Below are positions 56,066 to 64,000 of a stretch of 64,000 nt of DNA, piece after piece. Location of the stretch: positions 310,001 through 374,000 of the forward strand of contig BSDZ01000032.1 of NCBI GenBank assembly GCA_030268105.1, read 5' to 3'. Position 1 is the stretch's first letter; each line of letters begins with the position of its first letter. This stretch comes from Volvox africanus. Taxonomy: Eukaryota; Chlorophyta; Chlorophyceae; Chlamydomonadales; Volvocaceae. Both the position numbers and the translations under genes were made by a program. The notes beneath the pieces are model-generated. The model was given only the letters and a program-made list of their open reading frames with translations. It made no database searches and had not been told where the DNA came from.

Positions 56066-58199
56066 GCACACACAACCACAAGCACAAGCACACATAAACA
56101 CACACACACACACAAGCAGACACAAGCACAAGCCCTCACAAACACTATGACACACAAGCGCCAGCACACACAAGCACAAAGGAAGAGAAGATGAATAAGG
56201 AAATGAATAATTTGGATAGATTTTAATAAGTAAGATTTGGTCATTTTGGATATTATTATTCTGCCTATCAGCTTGTAGTGGTGATCCTTGTATAGATGCT
56301 GATGATTTCGGGTTTGTAAATTTGACTGTGTCTGCAAGGTACACTAAAGAGGAAATGTCCAATCAGTCTGGTCTGGCACAAATTGCTCCTTGGAGACCTT
56401 CGAATTATAAAGTTGATGGTAGGCCTGTAGTAATTTTAATTAGGGGATGGACGCAAGGGGTAGATAGAAACAACAGTTCTGAGCTTTCGGCCTGGTGCGC
56501 ATGGTATGGGCAGGCTGATAATACTGCTACTTTGTCCACATTTTTTCAAAGGCTTCGGGAATGTGCATTTAGACGGTACTATGTGTTCTAAAACTTTTAT
56601 TCCTTTGTTCTTTAACTCAGTTACAACCTGCATCCAAAACTTGGAACCTTAATTTTTACCGACCCAGATCCCCAGTAATTCCTTTTTCCCTTCCATGTTA
56701 ACGCTACTACATCTTTTGCATCTGGCGTGGACGATTAAACTATTACCACCGGAGTGAAAGCAAAGCTAATACAGGAGCCGGATATACCTGAAGATATAGA
56801 TGTAACGACTAGTAAGCCTTAAAGGAAAAGTAGACACCCATTTGCTCAGGTTAAATAGTCCGAATATATTTCCAATATCTTCTTAGCCATACTAATATAC
56901 TGATAAAAAATCTTAAAAGGAGATCATCGATGGATATTGCGATTCGGACTGGTCAGGAGACACTAACTCAGGGCGATCCACGACTGGGTACGAATTTCGC
57001 GTTAATGGTACCGCAATCAGCTGGAGCAGTCAGTTGCAGCGCACTGTGGCAGCGTCATCCGTGGAGGCTGAATACCAGGCCCTTTCCAGCGCCGTCAGGG
57101 AAGTCCTCTGGTTGAATAAGCTATGCGGGGACCTAAAGGCGGACTCCGACGGAATCAGAATCAACATAGACTCACAAGGGGCCTTAGACCTAGGCAACAA
57201 CCCCATTACCTCATCACGGTCTAAGCATATTGATGTACAGCATCACATGATTCGTGAGAGAGTGATAGAGGGCGACGTGGCACTGAGGCATTGCCGCACG
57301 GAGGAGATGGTGGCGGAAACTCCTCCAGGAGAGATACTGCGCTTGTCCTCAATGTACCTCTGACTTAGGTCCCCCTCAACAGCAAGCGGGAATGAACTTC
57401 TTGGCAAGCTGTGCACAAGGTTCGGGGCATGGGGCTGCCTGGGCCGGATTACTTGCTCTGCCATCCAATTGTATCCCCACAATCTGCAACAATTTGTAAG
57501 GACAAAATCTGTCACGTCAATCCCCCCAAATCAAAAGAACTATAACAGCAGAAGTCAAAAGTCCATGCAATTCTTAATTACCTACAATCGTTTGCCAGTG
57601 CCTATGCAAATGATTGTCCAAATCTATAACAAAAGCAGTTGCACAAGCCGTGAAACGTTTTACCGCCGGCATAATAATGACTCAGTTCTGATTGGAATTA
57701 AATATGTATACAGCGCAGAGGCATAATTTGATTTTATTTCGTTATACATCAAGAAAGTTGCTACATAAAATCAGCTGAACACACAAAGTGGCTACAAAGT
57801 GATGAACGAATTAAAAAAATTGCAAAAGCAGTTTTAAATTTTAAAGCAGGATATGATGATATTTTAAACCCAGTCAGCAAAGCACCAAGGTACTATTTGA
57901 ATTGATGTGTATGTGAGTGTTGCTCAGATTCCAACATCATAAGCCCTCATTGACTATATGCAACTGCAATAAGAAAACACAACAAATTGTGGCGATATAT
58001 ACTAATTTTTGTTCTGATTGGAATAGAATATAAAAAATATACATCCAGGTGAAAAAGGGCGAGTTTTAGTTCGTTTTATCACAATGAAGTGTCAACCTGA
58101 AATAGAAAGTGGAAAGATAAAAACGCCACCCGAAGCAAGCATATCGATTGAGCACAACGGAGTAAACAATCTGTTGGAATGTGAGCAACACTCATATAC
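55470..58199 (+). repeat. Array unit 3
   Basis: 2,730 bp; lipoprotein fragment 56220-56591, RNase H fragment 56917-57363. Shares the AGCCCTCACA variant with unit 2. Confidence 0.93.
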
Positions 58200-60927
58200 G
58201 AAAGAATGTCAGAGCAAGTAATACGGCCCACGAGGGGCCGGGCGCTTTGCTAACTTCAAGACAATCGGCCCAGATCGGGGACGTCAATGGCACAGCTCCC
58301 AGGTCGAGATGGGAGCATGAAGAAAACCACGGCATGGACTATAACAACAGAATCGTGCGTATACACAATGCAAAGAAAACGCAAAGCGTAAGTTTTTTCA
58401 ATATCCTTCGCGATCCTTACGCACCCTAAGCAAACGAATATTTTTGGGTTTTAACACAACCTCAAGCGAAACTATGCAATGTCAAGCGCTTCCACAAATA
58501 TTGTACAGCCCATGTACAGCCTAACCCACAGCAAGAGACCCACACGCAAGCATATCCTTTTTAACCAAAAAATGAGACTTCGGTGATTGATTTGTGCCTG
58601 CTGCTTGGAATCTTCCGCCTCTTTTCTTCATACAACATTTCTTTACCTGTTCGCATGCTTTTTGCGGCACGTTATGGTGGGGTTCTGGGTAAAGCACCCA
58701 AGCAAGCACACACACACACAAACACACAAGCAAGCACACACACACACCAGCGAGAGCAATTACAAACACACACACACACACACACACACACAAGCACACA
58801 CAACCACAAGCACAAGCACACATAAACACACACACACACACAAGCAGACACAAGCACAAGCACTCACAAACACTATGACACACAAGCGCCAGCACACACA
58901 AGCACAAAGGAAGAGAAGATGAATAAGGAAATGAATAATTTGGATAGATTTTAATAAGTAAGATTTGGTCATTTTGGATATTATTATTCTGCCTATCAGC
59001 TTGTAGTGGTGATCCTTGTATAGATGCTGATGATTTCGGGTTTGTAAATTTGACTGTGTCTGCAAGGTACACTAAAGAGGAAATGTCCAATCAGTCTGGT
59101 CTGGCACAAATTGCTCCTTGGAGACCTTCGAATTATAAAGTTGATGGTAGGCCTGTAGTAATTTTAATTAGGGGATGGACGCAAGGGGTAGATAGAAACA
59201 ACAGTTCTGAGCTTTCGGCCTGGTGCGCATGGTATGGGCAGGCTGATAATACTGCTACTTTGTCCACATTTTTTCAAAGGCTTCGGGAATGTGCATTTAG
59301 ACGGTACTATGTGTTCTAAAACTTTTATTCCTTTGTTCTTTAACTCAGTTACAACCTGCATCCAAAACTTGGAACCTTAATTTTTACCGACCCAGATCCC
59401 CAGTAATTCCTTTTTCCCTTCCATGTTAACGCTACTACATCTTTTGCATCTGGCGTGGACGATTAAACTATTACCACCGGAGTGAAAGCAAAGCTAATAC
59501 AGGAGCCGGATATACCTGAAGATATAGATGTAACGACTAGTAAGCCTTAAAGGAAAAGTAGACACCCATTTGCTCAGGTTAAATAGTCCGAATATATTTC
59601 CAATATCTTCTTAGCCATACTAATATACTGATAAAAAATCTTAAAAGGAGATCATCGATGGATATTGCGATTCGGACTGGTCAGGAGACACTAACTCAGG
59701 GCGATCCACGACTGGGTACGAATTTCGCGTTAATGGTACCGCAATCAGCTGGAGCAGTCAGTTGCAGCGCACTGTGGCAGCGTCATCCGTGGAGGCTGAA
59801 TACCAGGCCCTTTCCAGCGCCGTCAGGGAAGTCCTCTGGTTGAATAAGCTATGCGGGGACCTAAAGGCGGACTCCGACGGAATCAGAATCAACATAGACT
59901 CACAAGGGGCCTTAGACCTAGGCAACAACCCCATTACCTCATCACGGTCTAAGCATATTGATGTACAGCATCACATGATTCGTGAGAGAGTGATAGAGGG
60001 CGACGTGGCACTGAGGCATTGCCGCACGGAGGAGATGGTGGCGGAAACTCCTCCAGGAGAGATACTGCGCTTGTCCTCAATGTACCTCTGACTTAGGTCC
60101 CCCTCAACAGCAAGCGGGAATGAACTTCTTGGCAAGCTGTGCACAAGGTTCGGGGCATGGGGCTGCCTGGGCCGGATTACTTGCTCTGCCATCCAATTGT
60201 ATCCCCACAATCTGCAACAATTTGTAAGGACAAAATCTGTCACGTCAATCCCCCCAAATCAAAAGAACTATAACAGCAGAAGTCAAAAGTCCATGCAATT
60301 CTTAATTACCTACAATCGTTTGCCAGTGCCTATGCAAATGATTGTCCAAATCTATAACAAAAGCAGTTGCACAAGCCGTGAAACGTTTTACCGCCGGCAT
60401 AATAATGACTCAGTTCTGATTGGAATTAAATATGTATACAGCGCAGAGGCATAATTTGATTTTATTTCGTTATACATCAAGAAAGTTGCTACATAAAATC
60501 AGCTGAACACACAAAGTGGCTACAAAGTGATGAACGAATTAAAAAAATTGCAAAAGCAGTTTTAAATTTTAAAGCAGGATATGATGATATTTTAAACCCA
60601 GTCAGCAAAGCACCAAGGTACTATTTGAATTGATGTGTATGTGAGTGTTGCTCAGATTCCAACATCATAAGCCCTCATTGACTATATGCAACTGCAATAA
60701 GAAAACACAACAAATTGTGGCGATATATACTAATTTTTGTTCTGATTGGAATAGAATATAAAAAATATACATCCAGGTGAAAAAGGGCGAGTTTTAGTTC
60801 GTTTTATCACAATGAAGTGTCAACCTGAAATAGAAAGTGGAAAGATAAAAACGCCACCCGAAGCAAGCATATCGATTGAGCACAACGGAGTAAACAATCT
60901 GTTGGAATGTGAGCAACACTCATATAC
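58200..60927 (+). repeat. Array unit 4
   Basis: 2,728 bp, one CA dinucleotide shorter; lipoprotein fragment 58948-59319, RNase H fragment 59645-60091. Confidence 0.93.
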
Positions 60928-61490
60928 GAAAGAATGTCAGAGCAAGTAATACGGCCCACGAGGGGCCGGGCGCTTTGCTAACTTCAAGACAATCGGCCCA
61001 GATCGGGGACGTCAATGGCACAGCTCCCAGGTCGAGATGGGAGCATGAAGAAAACCACGGCATGGACTATAACAACAGAATCGTGCGTATACACAATGCA
61101 AAGAAAACGCAAAGCGTAAGTTTTTTCAATATCCTTCGCGATCCTTACGCACCCTAAGCAAACGAATATTTTTGGGTTTTAACACAACCTCAAGCGAAAC
61201 TATGCAATGTCAAGCGCTTCCACAAATATTGTACAGCCCATGTACAGCCTAACCCACAGCAAGAGACCCACACGCAAGCATATCCTTTTTAACCAAAAAA
61301 TGAGACTTCGGTGATTGATTTGTGCCTGCTGCTTGGAATCTTCCGCCTCTTTTCTTCATACAACATTTCTTTACCTGTTCGCATGCTTTTTGCGGCACGT
61401 TATGGTGGGGTTCTGGGTAAAGCACCCAAGCAAGCACACACACACACAAACACACAAGCAAGCACACACACACACCAGCGAGAGCAATTA

Positions 61491-61527
<37 letters not shown>

Positions 61528-61621
61528 GCACACACAACCACAAGCACAAGCACACATAAACACACACACACACACAAGCAGACACAAGCACAAGCACTCA
61601 CAAACACTATGACACACAAGC
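60928..61621 (+). repeat. Array unit 5, truncated
   Basis: 694 bp: GC-richer piece and CA tract only (CA tract one or two steps longer). Ends at GACACACAAG, where a copia-A LTR fragment begins. Confidence 0.92.
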
Positions 61622-61623
61622 TG

Positions 61624-61673
61624 ATCAGAATGGTCACCAATAAAAGAGATGTTTTGTCCCGCACAACTTAACA
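61624..61673 (-). repeat. Copia-A LTR, truncated to its 5' 50 bp
   Basis: In sense TGTTAAGTTGTGCGGGACAA and on to CCATTCTGAT, then breaks into CA repeat. The polypurine tract lies at 61674-61686. Confidence 0.88.
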
Positions 61674-61725
61674 CACCCCCTCGGGACAAACGTCGCCAAA
61701 ACAAACTGCCGTATCTGCACGTCTG

Positions 61726-64000
61726 TTACCGGCCTTTGGTCTCCACCACGTCTAGGCCCATCTCACGACGGCACCACGTAAACTTCGCCTCAGGTAGAGC
61801 CTTTGTCAAGGCGTCTGCAACCATCTTCTCCGTACAGCAGTACTTCAGCGCCACCTCACCACTGGCTACCCGCTCACGCACCAAGTGGTGCTGCACATCA
61901 ATGTGCTTGGAACGTGGCGATGTGATGGGATTGTTGCCCAGGTTCATCGCCCCTTGGGAATCCACCTGGATCCTCATCTGAGACGCCTCAACTCCCAAGT
62001 CCTCGCACAGCTTCAACATCCACAGCGCTTCACGGACTGCAGCCGAAAGGGCCTGGTACTCCGCCTCTACTGATGACGCCGCCACAGTACGCTGGAGTTG
62101 ACTGCTCCAGCTCACTGCCGTACCGTTTACCCTAAAGACGTACCCCGTCGTCGACCGCCGGGTATCCATGTCCCCGGCCCAGTCAGAATCGGAGTAACCA
62201 TCAAAGACTTCTGACGACCTCCGCCGGAAAACTAGGCCTAGATGGCGGGTGCCAGCGACATACCTAAGCACTCCTTTTGCCATCCCCATGGCTGCCTTCG
62301 TCGGTTTAGCCATATACCTTGACAGCACGCTTAGCGCAAATGCCAAGTCCGGGCGAGTGCTCACCGCCAAGTAATTGAGCTCGCCTACTAACGCCCTGTA
62401 CGCCGTTGAATCCTCCAACACCTCTGCATCCTCCTTGGCGGGTGTCACCCGCGTACCCACAGCCATAGGTAAAAACCCTCGGCTTCACATCGCCAAGACC
62501 ATGCGCACTCAATATGCGCTCCACGTAGCTCGCCTGGGACAGTGTGATGTCCCCGTTCTCACGCCTGGTCACCTCCATTCCCAAGAAGACCTTGATCTCT
62601 CCCAAGTCCCGGACTTTAAATAGTCCGCCGACGGCCCTCCTGATCCGGTTGACCAGTTCTTGCGTCTTGACAGCAACACACATGTCGTCCACATGCACCA
62701 GTGCCAAAATCACCCCCTTCTCGTCTACTTTCACAAACATAGCCGGGTCCGACTTTGATGGAAACAGGCCAATCTCCGCAAATTTAGTACACAACTTATC
62801 GTACCAGCACCGCGACGCCTGTCGGAGCCCATAAATCGATCTCAGCAGACGACAAGCCACGCCCGGGGTCTTTGACTCGTAGCCTGGCGGCTCTTTCATC
62901 CATATTTCCTCTTTCAACTCTCCATTTAGGAAAGCAGTGGCGACATCCAACTGATGCACCTGCAATCCCCTAGCCGCAGCCACAGCCAGCAGGGCTCGAA
63001 AAGATGAGGCTCGGGAGGTCGGGGCAAACAGTTCCCCGTAATCCACCCCCTCGCGCTGTGCGAACCCTTTTGCCACCAAGCGCGCCTTAAACCTATCGAC
63101 CGACCCATCCGGATTGGTCTTCACTTTGTATACCCACCGACACGGTAACATCTTGGCCCCTTTTGGTGGGACCCCCAGTTCCCATGTCCCATTGGCGAGC
63201 TGTGCCTCTATCTCTGCGTCCATGGCCTTCCCCCACTCACGACTTTGTGGTCCGCGCACAGCTTCTTCGTACGTCGCTGGCTCCTTCAGCCTAATCGCTA
63301 TATTGACCCGTTGTGATACCGTCCTCTCATTGCGCCACCACTCACATGGGCGCTTTCGATCTCGTACTGGGTAGCGACCGACGAACCCTTCATCCTCGTC
63401 CAAGCCTTCGTCCGTCTCCATGTCCTCCTCCTCATCGTCGTCACTATTACCCTCAGTAGTCGACCAGTTCCGGGTATCGGGTTGACTACCCGACGGGCCA
63501 GCTCCCGCTGTCGCCCCACTCGTGCTTGGCGTCGCACTGGCATTCGGCCCCATTTGGTTGTTAGCCGTCTCGGCACTTGATGTAGATCTGCCGTTACCAC
63601 CGTTCGAGACAACAGGAGGCGGTGCTCGTGATCGCAGTTCCCCCATCTCTGTATCCGTATCAGTGTCTGTATCATCATCCTCCCGCATTGAGGACAGCTT
63701 ACGACGTGACTGGGGCATTCCAATCACCCCCTCATCAAACTCCACGTCTGTATGCACCGACACTGCTCCATCAGGGAACAAAATTCGATACTGTCCACCG
63801 TTGCCATATCCCACCAGGACCCCTTTTCGGCTAACCGGGTCCAGCTTGTTTCTCTTCACCTTAGGTATGTGGACGTACGCAACACACCCAAACACTCGCA
63901 GGTGTCCCACCTCAGGGATCTTGCCTGTAAACAACTCATACGGAGTGCACTGCACCCCCTCAGCGGGCGAAATATTTCTGAGATAGTTGGCCGTCGCAGC
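61726..64000 (-). pseudogene. pol: Copia-A Pol, one frameshift, runs off window
   Basis: Integrase end ([14 protein letters not shown] at the window edge), linker, RT (RWVYKVKTNPDGSVDRFKAR, LVHVDDMCVAVK) and RNase H to the TAA stop at 61726-61728. An extra A in the run near 62467-62476 shifts the frame between RT and the MAVGTRVTPAK segment. No other break seen. Confidence 0.9.

Larger units (their letters stand above)
50010..61621 (+). repeat. Tandem array of 2.73-kb composite units
   Basis: Head-to-tail copies in phase at GAAAGAATGTCAGAG: 50010, 52740, 55470, 58200, 60928; the last is truncated in its CA tract at 61621. Period is 2,730 bp, except unit 4 at 2,728 (one CA step fewer). Units look nearly identical. 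Order within a unit: GC-richer piece, CA tract, VirB6-like fragment, IS256-type fragment (minus), BON-type fragment, AT-rich linker, copia-B RNase H fragment, unassigned piece, AT-rich frames 1 and 2. Units 2 and 3 share AGCCCTCACA in the CA tract where 1, 4 and 5 have AGCACTCACA, so they are closest kin. Confidence 0.95.
61624..64000 (-). mobile_element. Copia-A partial element, right edge
   Basis: Minus strand: the first 50 bp of the 3' LTR, the polypurine tract and Pol, continuing beyond the window. The LTR is cut at ATCAGAATGG, where it meets the CA tract of unit 5. Distinct from the copy at 47128-49396: it lacks that copy's nonsense codon and has DGSVDRFKAR. Confidence 0.9.

Noticed and set aside
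63980..64000. Window end falls at the copia-A GCTGC site where G3 inserted in another copy, hinting at an inverted duplication of the whole nest
   Set aside because: The right-hand copia-A lacks the nonsense codon of the G3-bearing copy and has other differences, and the 32400 copy is uninterrupted there; coincidence is simpler.

Overview
This is repeat-rich eukaryotic DNA, not a prokaryotic locus. The evidence is three copies of a Ty3/gypsy chromovirus, several Ty1/copia-type elements with LTRs, long CA-rich satellite tracts, and a short plant-type telomeric repeat (TTTAGGG/TTTTAGGG) lodged inside a reverse transcriptase. The telomere motif and element types fit a green alga or plant, but oomycetes and some other protists share them, so the host is left open. 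I found no intact ordinary host gene and no rRNA or tRNA gene.

Layout. 1-13505 is a CA/AAGC satellite into which a full-length gypsy (G1, minus strand, 565-8033) has inserted. 13506-21424 is a 5'-truncated copia (family B, plus strand) split by a 5'-truncated gypsy (G2, 14778-19093). 21989-25977 is a small non-autonomous copia-type element (family C, minus strand): 243-bp LTRs, a 5-bp target duplication, a stub of gag, and about 3 kb of non-coding cargo. 25978-36029 is a rearranged set of blocks made of copia-B remnants, AT-rich bacterial-looking fragments and CA repeats, broken by copia-A LTRs and a partial copia-A in inverted orientation. 36731-50009 is a copia-A with both LTRs, split by full-length gypsy G3 (39652-47122, minus strand, target duplication GCTGC). 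50010-61621 is a head-to-tail array of a unit of about 2.73 kb (four full copies and a quarter). 61624-64000 is another partial copia-A running off the end.

How the parts work together. G1 and G3 are close to complete: LTR, primer-binding site, gag with a CCHC knuckle, pol (protease, RT, RNase H, integrase, chromodomain), polypurine tract, LTR. In both, gag ends in TAG, the pol frame continues open in the same frame, and a possible stem starts 7 nt after the stop. This is the arrangement expected for programmed stop-codon readthrough. The copia elements appear to be primed by a half-tRNA(Met): the 15 nt after the 5' LTR in families A and C are identical and complementary to a Met anticodon arm.

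The most unusual material is the 2.73-kb unit. It joins a copia-B RNase H fragment to AT-rich DNA holding decayed bacterial-type reading frames: a lipoprotein resembling the N-terminus of Rickettsiales VirB6-like type IV secretion proteins, an IS256-type transposase piece, and a BON-domain piece. I read this as bacterial (endosymbiont-like) DNA captured among retrotransposons and then amplified in tandem. Assembly chimerism must be excluded first.
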